64,000 nucleotides of DNA from an uncultured Paracoccaceae bacterium (GCA_938049225.1 CALICM010000012.1:1-64000); one strand, 5' to 3'; shown: positions 26,223 through 35,947, counted from the first letter of the stretch. Notes: generated by a model not told the origin, from the letters alone. Numbers and translations are program-made.

Positions 26223-27482
26223 ATGACAAAAGTGAACAGAAGAACCCTGCTGGCTGGTGGCGCGGCCGCTGCCGCCGGAACCACCCTGGGTGCGCCTATG
26301 ATCTGGGCGCAGAACATCAAGGACGTGACACTGCGCCAGTTCGGCACGGGCGTGTCGAACCTGAATGAGGTCGCGCAGAAGGTCAAAGAGGATCTGGGTT
26401 TTACGCTCGAGATGACCGCGTTGGACTCAGACAGCGTCACGCAGCGTGCGGCGACCCAGCCCAACAGCTTTGACATCGCGGATATCGAGTACTGGATCTG
26501 CAAAAAGGTCTGGCCGACGGGCAACCTGCAGCCGATGGATACCTCCAAGATCAAGAACTACGACAAGATCGTTGGCATCTTCCGCAACGGGCTGCTGACC
26601 CCAGAAAGCACCATCGCGCAGGGCACAGCGCCCCATACCGTGGGCTTCACTTCGGGGCCCGAGGGGACCGATTTCGTGGCTGAGGAGTCCGGTTGGATGA
26701 CCCTGATCCCCACCATCTATAACGCGGATACGTTGGGCATCCGCCCGGATTTGATCAATCGCCCAATTTCGAACTGGCACGAATTGCTGAACCCAGAGTT
26801 CAAGGGCAAAGCGTCGATCCTGGACATCTCGTCCATCGGGATCATGGATATGGCGATGGTCGTCGAGTCGATGGGCGAATACACCTATCCCGACAAGGGC
26901 AACATGACCAAAGAGGAGATCGACCTGACCATCGGCATCTTCACCGAAGCCAAGAAAAACGGCCAGTTCCGCGCCTTCTGGAAGTCCTTCGACGAAAGCG
27001 TGAACCTGATGGCAAGCGGCGAGGTTGTGATCCAGTCGATGTGGTCGCCCGCAATCACTGCCGTGAAGTCCAAGGGTATTCCCTGCGTCTATCAGCCCCT
27101 AGAAGAGGGGTATCGTTCATGGGGTGGTGGCATTGGTCTGTCGGCTTCTCTCACCGGGCTCGAGCGCGACGCGGCTTACGAGTACATCAACTGGTACCTC
27201 GACGGTTGGGTCGGCGGCTTCTTGATGCGGCAGGGGTATTACTCTGCCGTCCCCGAAACCTCGAAGAACTACATGTCCGAGAACGAGTGGGGCTATTGGT
27301 TCGAGGGCAAGGAAGCCACTGACACGATCACGTCACCCTTTGGTGATCCGCTGGCCAACGCGGGCGAGGTGCGCGACGGCGGATCGTTCTACGACCGCAT
27401 GGGCTCGGTCGCATGCTGGAACGCGGTCATGGACGAAAACCAATATATGGTCCGCAAGTGGAACGAGTTCATCGCGGCCTGA
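26223..27482 (+). CDS. Tat-exported extracellular solute-binding protein (PotD-like)
   Basis: 419 residues. The N-terminus MTKVNRRTLLAGGAAAAAGTTLGAPMIWAQ has adjacent arginines 6-7 before a mild hydrophobic stretch and an AQ cleavage region, which is a twin-arginine signal. The mature protein has the spermidine/putrescine-binding style fold (RQFGTGVSN, NSFDIADIEYWI, WMTLIPTIYNADTLGIRPDL, SMWSPAITAVKSKGIPCVYQPLEEG). The ligand cannot be read from the sequence. Tat export suggests folding before secretion. A strong hairpin follows the gene, which would leave this mRNA more abundant than the permease part. Confidence 0.92.
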   Translation: MTKVNRRTLLAGGAAAAAGTTLGAPMIWAQNIKDVTLRQFGTGVSNLNEVAQKVKEDLGFTLEMTALDSDSVTQRAATQPNSFDIADIEYWICKKVWPTGNLQPMDTSKIKNYDKIVGIFRNGLLTPESTIAQGTAPHTVGFTSGPEGTDFVAEESGWMTLIPTIYNADTLGIRPDLINRPISNWHELLNPEFKGKASILDISSIGIMDMAMVVESMGEYTYPDKGNMTKEEIDLTIGIFTEAKKNGQFRAFWKSFDESVNLMASGEVVIQSMWSPAITAVKSKGIPCVYQPLEEGYRSWGGGIGLSASLTGLERDAAYEYINWYLDGWVGGFLMRQGYYSAVPETSKNYMSENEWGYWFEGKEATDTITSPFGDPLANAGEVRDGGSFYDRMGSVACWNAVMDENQYMVRKWNEFIAA

Positions 27483-27490
27483 TGCAACTG

Positions 27491-27511
27491 GGGGCGCCAC
27501 AAAGGCGCCCC
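27491..27511 (+). terminator. Intercistronic hairpin between binding protein and permease genes
   Basis: GGGGCGCC, loop ACAAA, GGCGCCCC. The 8-bp GC-only stem has no T-run after it. Such hairpins after a binding-protein gene usually stabilise the upstream message and reduce read-through. Confidence 0.7.
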
Positions 27512-27529
27512 TAACCTCACGCGGACCTC

Positions 27530-28393
27530 ATGGAAAAACTCTTGCGAAACAAAGCGATAAGCGGCTGGCTGATGGCGGCCCCGCTGACCCTGGTGCTGGC
27601 GTTTTTCCTTGTACTCCCGATCGTCCTGATCGTCGTGGTCAGTTTTTGGCGCGCGACCGAGTTTTCGATCATCCCGGCCTTCGTTTGGGAGAACTACGAG
27701 TTTCTCTTCGGCTCGTCCGTCACATATCAGGTCTTTCTCAACACATTCAAATACGCCGCTATCACTTGGGCCCTGACATTGGTGATTGGCTTCACAGTGG
27801 CCTATTTTCTGGCGTTCCATGTGCGCACGCAGACCTGGCAGATCGCGCTGTTTCTGCTGTGCACCATCCCCTTCTGGACGTCGAACATCATTCGCATGAT
27901 CAGCTGGATCCCGTTTCTGGGCCGCAACGGTATCGCCAATTCCACACTGATCTCGTGGGGTGTCATCGACGAACCCCTCGAATGGCTTTTATTCAGCGAT
28001 TTCGCGGTGATCCTGGCTTTTGTTCACCTCTATACGCTGTTCATGGTCGTGCCGATTTTCAACACAATGATGCGGATCGACAAATCGCTGATCGAGGCGG
28101 CGCGCGACGCTGGCGCCTCGGGCGTGCAAATCCTGTGGAACGTGATCATTCCCCTGACCAAACCTGGCATCATGATCGGGACGATCTTTGTGGTCACTTT
28201 GGTGATGGGTGACTTCATCACCGTGCGCTTTATGTCTGGCAGCCAATCGGCCAACGTCGGCCGCTTGATCTCGAATGACATCGCCCTGCTCGCTTACCCC
28301 TCCGCGGCTGCCACGGCGGTGGTGCTGTTGCTTACGGTGCTCATCGTGATCGGTATCTTGCTGCGGTTCGTCGACATTCGGAGGGAACTCTAA
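27530..28393 (+). CDS. ABC transporter permease (PotB-like)
   Basis: 287 residues with six predicted membrane helices, starting LMAAPLTLVLAFFLVLPIVLIVVVSF. The cytoplasmic EAA loop is at ...EAARDAGASGVQILWNVIIPLTKPGI, where the ATPase docks. It is the first of two permeases for the PotD-like system. Its stop codon (TAA 28391-28393) touches the ATG of the second permease directly. Confidence 0.93.
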   Translation: MEKLLRNKAISGWLMAAPLTLVLAFFLVLPIVLIVVVSFWRATEFSIIPAFVWENYEFLFGSSVTYQVFLNTFKYAAITWALTLVIGFTVAYFLAFHVRTQTWQIALFLLCTIPFWTSNIIRMISWIPFLGRNGIANSTLISWGVIDEPLEWLLFSDFAVILAFVHLYTLFMVVPIFNTMMRIDKSLIEAARDAGASGVQILWNVIIPLTKPGIMIGTIFVVTLVMGDFITVRFMSGSQSANVGRLISNDIALLAYPSAAATAVVLLLTVLIVIGILLRFVDIRREL

Positions 28394-29233
28394 ATGGAGC
28401 CGCGTTCCAGATCCTTCTACCTCCTTGCTATCTTCTTCGCGCTCTTTTTGCTGTTTCTCTACGGCCCCACGATCACCATCGGGATCCTATCGTTCCAAGG
28501 TCCGGGCGGTGGGCTGACTTTTCCCATGCGCGGAACCTCGCTGCATTGGTTCCGCGACCTGTTCGAGCAGCAAGCGGTGGGCGACATCTGGGGCAGTTTC
28601 GGCCGCAGCTTCCTGTTGGGCCTGATGGTAATGGTGACGACCGTGGTCGTTTCGGTCATGGGCGGATTGGCGTTTCGCAAACGGTTCCCCGGCTCGACGG
28701 TACTTTTCTACCTCATCATCACATCATTGGTGATCCCTTCGATCCTAATCTCGCTGGGTGTTGGGCTGATGTTCTCGCAAACAGGGTTGGACGTGCATTG
28801 GTCCACTTCTGGCTTCGGATCGCAGCTGACCTGGACCCTGCCCTTCGGCTTGCTCATCATGTTTGCCGTTTTCAACCGTTTCGACAAAAGCTACGAGGAG
28901 GCCGCCCGCGACCTGGGTGCCTCCCCCTGGCAAACCTTGCGTCATGTGGTCCTGCCGATCATCGCGCCCTCGCTGATTGGGGTGGCGCTGTTCGGTTTTA
29001 CACTCAGCTATGACGAATTTGCGCGCACGCTGCTGACCGCCGGCAGCTACAACACGCTGCCGCTTGAGATTTTCGGCATGACGACAAATGTGACCACACC
29101 GGTGCTTTATGCCCTGGGAACCCTGACGACGGCGTTTTCCCTGATCATGATCGGCTTTTTTCTGTGCATCGCGTGGTGGAGCGCGCGGCGGAAAGCACGG
29201 ACGGGCTCAGACGCAGGGAAGGGCTTGGTATGA
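28394..29233 (+). CDS. ABC transporter permease (PotC-like)
   Basis: 279 residues, six predicted helices, with the EAA loop EEAARDLGASPWQTLRHVVLPIIAPSLIG. It starts immediately after the first permease and overlaps the racemase gene by 4 bases (ATGA). The FGFTLSYDEFARTLLTAGSYNTLPLEIFGM segment is typical of PotC-type subunits. Confidence 0.93.
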   Translation: MEPRSRSFYLLAIFFALFLLFLYGPTITIGILSFQGPGGGLTFPMRGTSLHWFRDLFEQQAVGDIWGSFGRSFLLGLMVMVTTVVVSVMGGLAFRKRFPGSTVLFYLIITSLVIPSILISLGVGLMFSQTGLDVHWSTSGFGSQLTWTLPFGLLIMFAVFNRFDKSYEEAARDLGASPWQTLRHVVLPIIAPSLIGVALFGFTLSYDEFARTLLTAGSYNTLPLEIFGMTTNVTTPVLYALGTLTTAFSLIMIGFFLCIAWWSARRKARTGSDAGKGLV

Positions 29234-29865
29234 TCGTTCTGATCAATCCCAACAGCACCCAGTCAATGACCGATGCGATGCTGCGCACGGCCACCCAAAC
29301 GGCCCCCGCCGCACGGCTCGAGGGTTGGACATCGCATGACGGCCCCGCGGCCATCCAGGGGCGCGCGGACGGCGATGCAGCCACGCCGCCCTTGCTGAAA
29401 CTCGTTGAAAAGGCGTCAGCCGCCGGGGCTAGTGCCATCATCATCGCCTGCTTCGATGATACCGGCCTGGCGCAGGCCCGGCGGATCGCCTTCTGTCCGG
29501 TCATCGGCATCGGGCAGGCTGCCTATCACATGGCGGCACTCGCCGGGGAGCGTTTTTCTGTGGTCACCACGCTCCCGGTGTCGATTCCGGTGCTGGAGGA
29601 GAACATCACAGCCTATGGCCTTGCCCACCAATTGGCCCGCGTGCGCGCCAGCAATGTCCCCGTCCTGGCCCTGGAAAATGACCCTAACGCCGCCACGGCC
29701 CGTGTCATCAACGAAGTTGTCACGGCGGAACGCGAGGACCAAGTGCAAAGCATCGTCTTGGGTTGCGGCGGCATGGTCGACATCGCGGACCACGCCGCAG
29801 GCAAAACGACGGCAAGGCTGATCGACGGCGTCAGGGCCGCCGCCCATATCGCGAACGGTTTGTAA
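29230..29865 (+). CDS. Asp/Glu racemase family protein, probable hydantoin racemase
   Basis: 211 residues from ATG 29230. It begins MIVLINPNSTQSMTDAML, the opening of hydantoin and aspartate/glutamate racemases, and has two catalytic-type cysteines in the expected places: IIIACFDDTGL and SIVLGCGGMVDIA. Cofactor-independent racemases of this group invert a C-alpha centre using two cysteines. Translational coupling to the transporter suggests it acts on the imported compound, perhaps a hydantoin, allantoin-like or amino-acid-derived molecule. Both substrate and direction are inferred. Confidence 0.85.
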   Translation: MIVLINPNSTQSMTDAMLRTATQTAPAARLEGWTSHDGPAAIQGRADGDAATPPLLKLVEKASAAGASAIIIACFDDTGLAQARRIAFCPVIGIGQAAYHMAALAGERFSVVTTLPVSIPVLEENITAYGLAHQLARVRASNVPVLALENDPNAATARVINEVVTAEREDQVQSIVLGCGGMVDIADHAAGKTTARLIDGVRAAAHIANGL

Positions 29866-29938
29866 CCGACGGTAGGCGCGCGTTGTGTGGTAGGCTTGTG
29901 ATCGGAGGTTTTACGCCCGTCGTCGTTGGGTGCCAAAC

Positions 29939-29952
29939 TTGAGATTAATCAA
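29939..29952. promoter_or_regulatory. FNR/FixK-type box upstream of the exporter-phaC operon
   Basis: TTGAGATTAATCAA fits TTGA-N6-TCAA with TTGA(G) and ATCAA half-sites. It ends 48 bp before the GTG start at 30001, a distance that allows an activating position near -41. Confidence 0.65.
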
Positions 29953-30000
29953 TGCCGCGCGACGCCGATACTGCCAAGAGTGCCCCACCAGGAGGCACGG

Positions 30001-30708
30001 GTGCCAGATATCATTTTCAAAACCGAAGGCGTCACCAAGGTCTATGATACCGGCGAGGTAAAAGTTTATGCCCTGGCCGGTGTCGATCTGCAGCTTTATG
30101 CGGGCGAGTTGACTGTCCTCTTGGGCCCCTCAGGCAGCGGCAAATCCACCCTTTTGAACATCCTTGGCGGGCTGGATCACGCCACCAACGGCCGTGTTTG
30201 GTTCGGCGAGACAGAACTGACGGACATGTCCGACCGTGGGCTGACGCGATATCGGCGGGATCACGTCGGTTTTGTCTTTCAGTTTTATAACCTGGTGCCC
30301 AGCCTCACCGCCCGCGAAAATGTGCAACTGGTCACGGATGTGGCCCCGAACCCGATGCCAGCGGCCGAGGCGCTGGAACTGGTGGGGCTGGGTCCTAGGA
30401 TGGATCACTTTCCCTCCGAGATGTCGGGCGGGGAACAGCAGCGCGTTGCCATCGCACGGGCCATCGCGAAACGCCCGCAAATCCTGCTGTGTGACGAGCC
30501 GACCGGCGCGCTTGACAGCACAACCGGTGTCCAGGTGCTCGAGGCCCTGCGCGATATCAACGAACGCTTCGGCACGACGACCGTTGTCATCACCCACAAC
30601 GCCGAAATTCAGCGCATGGCGCATCGGGTGATCTTTTTTCAGGATGGGCGGATCAGCGAAACACAGGTGAACGATCATCGCCTGGCTCCGTCCGAGATCG
30701 TGTGGTGA
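30001..30708 (+). CDS. ABC exporter ATP-binding protein (MacB/LolD/DevA type)
   Basis: 235 residues from GTG 30001, chosen because AGGAGG lies just ahead (29990-29995). Walker [11 protein letters not shown]-loop [18 protein letters not shown], signature [15 protein letters not shown], Walker [14 protein letters not shown] and VITHN are present. The [18 protein letters not shown] pattern is characteristic of ATPases paired with FtsX/MacB-like permeases rather than importers. It heads a four-gene operon (ATPase, permease, HlyD-like, phaC) with an FNR-type box upstream. Confidence 0.93.
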   Translation: MPDIIFKTEGVTKVYDTGEVKVYALAGVDLQLYAGELTVLLGPSGSGKSTLLNILGGLDHATNGRVWFGETELTDMSDRGLTRYRRDHVGFVFQFYNLVPSLTARENVQLVTDVAPNPMPAAEALELVGLGPRMDHFPSEMSGGEQQRVAIARAIAKRPQILLCDEPTGALDSTTGVQVLEALRDINERFGTTTVVITHNAEIQRMAHRVIFFQDGRISETQVNDHRLAPSEIVW

Positions 30709-30714
30709 GCGGTC

Positions 30715-33078
30715 ATGCAGGCAATTGACCGCAAATTGATCCGCGACTTCAAACGCCTGTGGGTACAGGCGTTGGCGATCGCCCTGGTACTTGCCTGCGG
30801 GGTGTCCATTCTTCTGACGTCGGTGGGCATGTACACCGCCCTTTCCGACACCCGAAAAGCCTATTACGAGCGCAACCGCTTTGCCGATGTCTTCGCCCAA
30901 GCGACCCGCGCACCCGTACAATTGTTGCGCGAAATCTCGAATATCGACGGGGTGCTTTCGGTCGAGGCGCGGGTGACGGGCCAAGCCATTCTTGACCTGC
31001 CCAACCGCAGCAAAAGTGCCGTTGGCCATATCCTGTCCTATCCCGACAACGCCGAGCCAGTGTTGAACGTGCCATTGCTGGTGCGTGGGCGGTTTCCCGA
31101 TCCGATGTTGCCGGATGAAGTGGTCGTCAACGACCCTTTTGCGCTGGCCAATGGCTTTCAACTGGGTGACCAGTTCAGTGCCAATCTGGACGGACAAAAG
31201 CGATCCCTGGTGATCGTCGGAACCGCCTTGTCACCCGAGTTTATCTATACCATCGGCCCCGGCGCGCTGATGCCGGATGACACCAATTTCGGGATAATTT
31301 GGATGTCAGAGCAAGCGGCCGCGGCGGCTTTTGACATGACCGGGGCGTTTAACGACGTCTCGCTGGCGCTGTCTGCGGGCACCTTGTCAGACGCGGTAAT
31401 CGACACGCTGGACGATCTATTGGAACCTTACGGCGGGCGTTCTGCCTTTGACCGCAGCTTGCATCAGTCCAATGCCTTTCTGGATGCCGAGATCAATCAG
31501 ATGAAAGGCACCGCAGCCGTTCTGCCGCCGATCTTTTTCGGGATCGCGGCCTTTCTGGTCAGTATGGTCATGGGGCGCATCATTGCCTTGGAACGCAGCG
31601 AGATCGGCTTGCTCAAGGCGATCGGATATTCCAACACGGAAGTGTGCGTGCACTACTTGATGTTGGCGGGTCTGATCGCGCTGGTCGGCATCGGCGTAGG
31701 TTGGGTGGCGGGGTCTATATTGGCGCGGGCAACTGCTGCGCAATACGCGCATTTTTTTGATTTTCCCTTCGTGATTTTCCGGGTGTCTTACTGGATCTAT
31801 GCGGTGGCTGGTCTGGCCGGTTTGCTGACGACGACACTGGGGGCCGCGCAAAGCGCGCTGCGCGCCGCCCGCTTGGCCCCCGCCATCGCCATGCAGCCCC
31901 CGGCCCCACCCCGGTTCAAGCGGTCGTTCTTGGACAAAATGATGACCGCCCTGCATCTGTCACAGTCCACGATCATGATCTTACGCAGCATCCTGCGGTG
32001 GCCACTTCGCAGTTTGCTGACATCGCTGGGGCTAGCTTTGGCCGTGGCCTCGGTCGTTGCATCGGTGTTCATCAACGACGCCTTGGACAACATCGTCGAC
32101 ATGACGTTTTATCAGACCAACCGCCAGGACGCGATATTGATATTCTCCGAGGACACCCCCGAGGTCGCGCTCGAGGATGCGCGGCATTTGCCCGGTGTGC
32201 TACAGGCCGAGGGTCAGCAGTTTCACACCGCGATCCTGCGAAACGGGCATCGCTCAAAACGGGTTGCGATAGACGCGCGTCGACCGGGAACCGACCTTAG
32301 CCGCGTTCTGAATGCACAGGGTCAAGCCCTGACCGCGCCACCGGGCGGCATCTTGCTGTCGTATCGTCTGGCCAATCATCTGGGCGTGCAAAGCGGGGAC
32401 AGTCTGGAGGCCGAATTTCTAAGCGGGCGACGCGAAACGTTCGAGCTGACAGTCACGGGCCTTGCCGAGCAGCACATTGGACTGGGGGCGTACATGGATC
32501 TGGAGTTCATGAACCAGCTCTTTCGCCAGGACCCGCGCGTGTCGACGGTCAATATCACCTTGGATAGCAATCAGACCGAGGCACTGCACCTGGCACTCAA
32601 GGATTTGCCGCGCCTAAGTGGGCTGGTCGAGATGAACGAGAACCGTCGCTCGTTTCAGGATACGATTGAACAGAACGTGGTGGTGATGAACACGATTTAC
32701 ATCGTCATTGCCCTCCTCATCACGGTCGGTGTGGCCTATAACGCGGCGCGCATTCAGTTGTCCGAGCGGGCGCGCGAACTGGCCAGCCTACGGATTCTGG
32801 GCTTCAGTCGGGGCGAAGTGTCTTACATCCTAATCGGGGAATTGATGCTGATCGCGCTGCTGGCCCAGCCGTTCGGTTGGCTGATTGGCGCTTGGATCGC
32901 CCATGCCATGACCACGGCTTTCACCAGTGATCTCTATGCTATTCCGCTGGTCCTGAAACCCGCCACATTCGCGCTGGCCAGCCTCATTGTGCTGGTCGCC
33001 GCACTCGGGTCGGTCATGCTGGTGCGCCGCCGCCTGGACCGGCTCGACCTGGTTGCCGTTATGAAGACAAGGGAGTGA
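30715..33078 (+). CDS. FtsX/MacB-like ABC permease
   Basis: 787 residues with two repeated FtsX modules. The first N-terminal helix is LWVQALAIALVLACGVSILLTSVGMYTAL; helices cluster near 275-370, then LTSLGLALAVASVVASVFIND (about 435-455), and three more at the C-terminus (IVIALLITVGVAYNAARI, LMLIALLAQPFGWLIG, FALASLIVLVAALGSVMLV). Large periplasmic domains lie between them. RIILGFSRGEV-type coupling helices (LASLRILGFSRGEVSYIL) contact the ATPase. Such permeases drive mechanotransmission or export with a HlyD-type adaptor, encoded next. The cargo is unknown. Confidence 0.9.
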   Translation: MQAIDRKLIRDFKRLWVQALAIALVLACGVSILLTSVGMYTALSDTRKAYYERNRFADVFAQATRAPVQLLREISNIDGVLSVEARVTGQAILDLPNRSKSAVGHILSYPDNAEPVLNVPLLVRGRFPDPMLPDEVVVNDPFALANGFQLGDQFSANLDGQKRSLVIVGTALSPEFIYTIGPGALMPDDTNFGIIWMSEQAAAAAFDMTGAFNDVSLALSAGTLSDAVIDTLDDLLEPYGGRSAFDRSLHQSNAFLDAEINQMKGTAAVLPPIFFGIAAFLVSMVMGRIIALERSEIGLLKAIGYSNTEVCVHYLMLAGLIALVGIGVGWVAGSILARATAAQYAHFFDFPFVIFRVSYWIYAVAGLAGLLTTTLGAAQSALRAARLAPAIAMQPPAPPRFKRSFLDKMMTALHLSQSTIMILRSILRWPLRSLLTSLGLALAVASVVASVFINDALDNIVDMTFYQTNRQDAILIFSEDTPEVALEDARHLPGVLQAEGQQFHTAILRNGHRSKRVAIDARRPGTDLSRVLNAQGQALTAPPGGILLSYRLANHLGVQSGDSLEAEFLSGRRETFELTVTGLAEQHIGLGAYMDLEFMNQLFRQDPRVSTVNITLDSNQTEALHLALKDLPRLSGLVEMNENRRSFQDTIEQNVVVMNTIYIVIALLITVGVAYNAARIQLSERARELASLRILGFSRGEVSYILIGELMLIALLAQPFGWLIGAWIAHAMTTAFTSDLYAIPLVLKPATFALASLIVLVAALGSVMLVRRRLDRLDLVAVMKTRE

Positions 33079-34295
33079 TGCCAATGTCCTATTCCCCAAG
33101 AACTGCGGGTTTGATCGGCCTTGGGGCCGTCATCTTGGCGGGGCTGGCCTATGTCAGCTTCCGCACCGACCCGGTGCCTGTCGATCTGGCACAGGTGACG
33201 CGCGGCCCGCTCGAGATCACGATCAACGCGGATGGCGAGACCAAAGTACGCGACTTATACGAAGTCGCGTCGCCGATCGCGGGCCTAGCCTTGCGGTCCC
33301 CGGTGGAGGTCGGCGATCCCGTGGTCGCGGGTGAAACAGTCGTCGCCATCGTGCAACCGGCATCGTCCGGACTTCTGGACACGAGAACCCGTCTGCAAGC
33401 CGAAGCCACTTTGCAGGAAGCCCGCGCAGCACTTCATGTGGCGCAGGCCGATCTGCAGCGGGCAGAAAAGGCACGGGACTTTGCGCAGACCCATTTTGAT
33501 CGGACACAAGCGCTGGTCAGCCGCGGGGTCTCGTCACTCACAGCGCTAGAGGACGCCAGTCAGCAACTGGCCGTCTCGCAAGCCAGTGTCGAGGCCCAGC
33601 AGGCCCGCATCGACATCGCTCAGGGCACGATCGAACGTGCCGAAGCCAGCCTTTTAGAGCCGGGTGAGGCCGCGGAGAACCCGGCAAGCTGTTGCGTTCA
33701 AATCACCGCCCCTGCAGATGGGGTCGTTCTGTCGATCGCTAAGATCAGCCAGCGACCGGTGGCGGCAGGTGCCCCCCTGGTCAGCATCGGTGATCCCACC
33801 GATCTGGAACTGGTGGCCGACATCCTGTCCAGCGACGGCGTGCGCCTGTCAACCGGCGCGCGCGCCTATGTGGATCGTTGGGGCGGCGCGGACCTGCTTG
33901 ACGCGCGGCTTGACCGGATAGAACCGATGGCCAGCACAAAGGTGTCTGCCCTGGGGATCGAGGAACAGCGGGTAGACGCCTATTTCACCTTGACCAGCCC
34001 ATCCGAAGACCGCCCCAGCCTGGGTGATGGGTTCGCGGTGTTTCTGCGCATCGTGGAATGGCGCGCCGAGGATGTCCTGCAGGTGCCGCTGAGCGCGATC
34101 TTTCGACAGGGCACAGACTGGGCTGTGTTCGTGGTGAACGACGGCGTCGCGGAACGACGGGTCATTGATGTCGGTCGCCGCAATGGTCAGGTGACCGAAG
34201 TGATCAGCGGGCTTGCCGAAGGCGAAGAGGTTATCACCCATCCCAGCGATGACATCACAGACGGAACCCGTATCGCCAAGCGAAGGGTTTTGTGA
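33078..34295 (+). CDS. HlyD-family periplasmic adaptor (membrane fusion protein)
   Basis: 405 residues from ATG 33078, overlapping the permease stop (TGATG); ATG 33084 is also possible. It has an N-terminal membrane anchor (TAGLIGLGAVILAGLAYVSF), a biotinyl-lipoyl-like half (YEVASPIAGLALRSPVEVGDPVVAGETVVAIVQP), a long alpha-helical hairpin (about 105-195, many Gln/Ala heptads), the second lipoyl half CVQITAPADGVVLSIAKIS, and a beta-barrel domain. It would bridge the FtsX-type permease to an outer-membrane factor not encoded here, as in DevBCA or MacAB systems. Confidence 0.92.
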   Translation: MPMSYSPRTAGLIGLGAVILAGLAYVSFRTDPVPVDLAQVTRGPLEITINADGETKVRDLYEVASPIAGLALRSPVEVGDPVVAGETVVAIVQPASSGLLDTRTRLQAEATLQEARAALHVAQADLQRAEKARDFAQTHFDRTQALVSRGVSSLTALEDASQQLAVSQASVEAQQARIDIAQGTIERAEASLLEPGEAAENPASCCVQITAPADGVVLSIAKISQRPVAAGAPLVSIGDPTDLELVADILSSDGVRLSTGARAYVDRWGGADLLDARLDRIEPMASTKVSALGIEEQRVDAYFTLTSPSEDRPSLGDGFAVFLRIVEWRAEDVLQVPLSAIFRQGTDWAVFVVNDGVAERRVIDVGRRNGQVTEVISGLAEGEEVITHPSDDITDGTRIAKRRVL

Positions 34296-35947
34296 AAATG
34301 GGCCAAGAACCGAAGCACAATCTGGACATCCAATGGCATGCAGCCCTGGGTCAATTGACCAATGGCCTGTCACCGGCGGCACTGACAACGGCCTATCTGG
34401 ATTGGGCGCTGCATCTTGCGGCCTCGCCCGACAAACAGGTCGACCTGTTCCGCCGCATGTTCAAACCGGTCGCCCAGGCGTCAGATGTTCCACCCGATCC
34501 CCGCTTCGCCGATCCGACCTGGGCTACATTCCCCTATCAGTTTCTAACCCAAGGATTTCTCGCCACCCAAGCCTGGTGGAACGAGGCCACCTGCGGCATC
34601 AAGGGCGTCGATCCCAAACATGCTCAGGTCGTCAATTTCACGGCACCGCAATGGATCGACATGATGTCGCCCGCCAATTTTGCGCTGACCAACCCGCAGG
34701 TGATGGCCCGAACCCTGGCCGAGGGTGGGCAAAACCTGATGCGCGGTGCCCGCTATTGGATCGAGGATTTCAACCGACTGATCACCCAATCCCCACGCCC
34801 ATCTGGCGCCTTTAAACTGGGCGAGAACCTTGCCGTGACGCCAGGCGATGTCGTGATGCGCAATGATCTGATCGAATTGATCCGCTACCGCCCAACCACG
34901 ACCAAAGTCCGTCCCGAACCGATCCTGATCGTACCGGCATGGATCATGAAATACTACATCCTTGATTTGACAAGCCAAAGGTCCCTGGTGGCGTATCTGC
35001 GCGATCAGGGGTTCGAGGTCTATATCATCTCGTGGAAAAACCCCGGCAAAGCGGAAGCCGAGCTGGGCCTGCAGGACTATATCGACCTGGGCCTGCGCGC
35101 GGCCGTTGCGCGTGTCCTGGGCGGCGGTGCCCGACAGTTGCACGCGGTGGGTTATTGCCTGGGCGGCACATTGCTGGCCACCGCCGCCGCCGCGATGGCG
35201 CGGGACGGGCAGGACATATTGGCGACGATCAGCCTGCTGGCCTCGCAGGTTGATTTTTCCGAGCCTGGAGAATTGGGCTTGTTCATAAACGAAAGCCAAG
35301 TGGCCTTTCTCGAGGATCTGATGGCGGCCAAAGGGTACCTCATGGCTGACCAAATGGCGGGCGCGTTTCGGATGCTGCGGTCCAATGATTTGATCTGGAG
35401 CCGGGTGATCCGACACTATCTGCTGGGCGAACGCACCCCGGACAATCCGCTGATGGCCTGGAATGCCGATGCGACCCGGATGCCCGCAACGATGCATTCG
35501 GAATATCTGCGCAGGCTTTTCCTGAAGAACGATCTGGCCAAGGGGCGTTACAAGGTGGATGGCGCGCCCGTCGCACTGACAGACATCCGCGACCCCATCT
35601 ACTGTGTGGGCACCGAAACCGACCATGTCTCGCCCTGGCGGTCGGTTTATCGGCTGCTGCTTTTGACGGATACGGATGTCACCTTTGCCCTGACCAATGG
35701 TGGGCATAACGGCGGCATCTTGTCAGAACCGGGCCATGCGGGGCGCCACTATCGGATCCGTCACAAAACGGAAGGAGACAATTACTCAGCCGCGCAGGAC
35801 TGGTTCGAAAACGCCAATGTGCAGGACGGCTCATGGTGGTCACATTGGACGGATTGGTTAGAAAAGCGCAGCGAGGCGCCGATCACGCCCCGCCCCTGCG
35901 TTGCCAGCACTTTGGGATCTGCCCCCGGAAAATATGTCTTCGGCTAG
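34292..35947 (+). CDS. phaC: Poly(3-hydroxyalkanoate) synthase, class I type
   Basis: 551 residues from GTG 34292, overlapping the adaptor stop; ATG 34298 is an alternative. The lipase-like box GYCLGG carries nucleophile Cys289. The catalytic Asp is in VGTETDHVSPW and His in NGGHNGGI. The N-terminal half has the conserved PLLIVPAWIMKYYILDL-type strand (EPILIVPAWIMKYYILDLTSQRSLVAYL). It polymerises 3-hydroxyacyl-CoA into PHB granules. Its placement as the last gene of an ABC-exporter operon rather than beside phaA/phaB is unusual. A phasin gene lies about 100 bp downstream on the other strand. Confidence 0.95.
   Translation: MKMGQEPKHNLDIQWHAALGQLTNGLSPAALTTAYLDWALHLAASPDKQVDLFRRMFKPVAQASDVPPDPRFADPTWATFPYQFLTQGFLATQAWWNEATCGIKGVDPKHAQVVNFTAPQWIDMMSPANFALTNPQVMARTLAEGGQNLMRGARYWIEDFNRLITQSPRPSGAFKLGENLAVTPGDVVMRNDLIELIRYRPTTTKVRPEPILIVPAWIMKYYILDLTSQRSLVAYLRDQGFEVYIISWKNPGKAEAELGLQDYIDLGLRAAVARVLGGGARQLHAVGYCLGGTLLATAAAAMARDGQDILATISLLASQVDFSEPGELGLFINESQVAFLEDLMAAKGYLMADQMAGAFRMLRSNDLIWSRVIRHYLLGERTPDNPLMAWNADATRMPATMHSEYLRRLFLKNDLAKGRYKVDGAPVALTDIRDPIYCVGTETDHVSPWRSVYRLLLLTDTDVTFALTNGGHNGGILSEPGHAGRHYRIRHKTEGDNYSAAQDWFENANVQDGSWWSHWTDWLEKRSEAPITPRPCVASTLGSAPGKYVFG

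Noticed and set aside
34544-35707. 387-codon minus-strand frame opposite phaC
   Set aside because: PhaC has its catalytic triad and family length. The opposite frame is a composition artefact.
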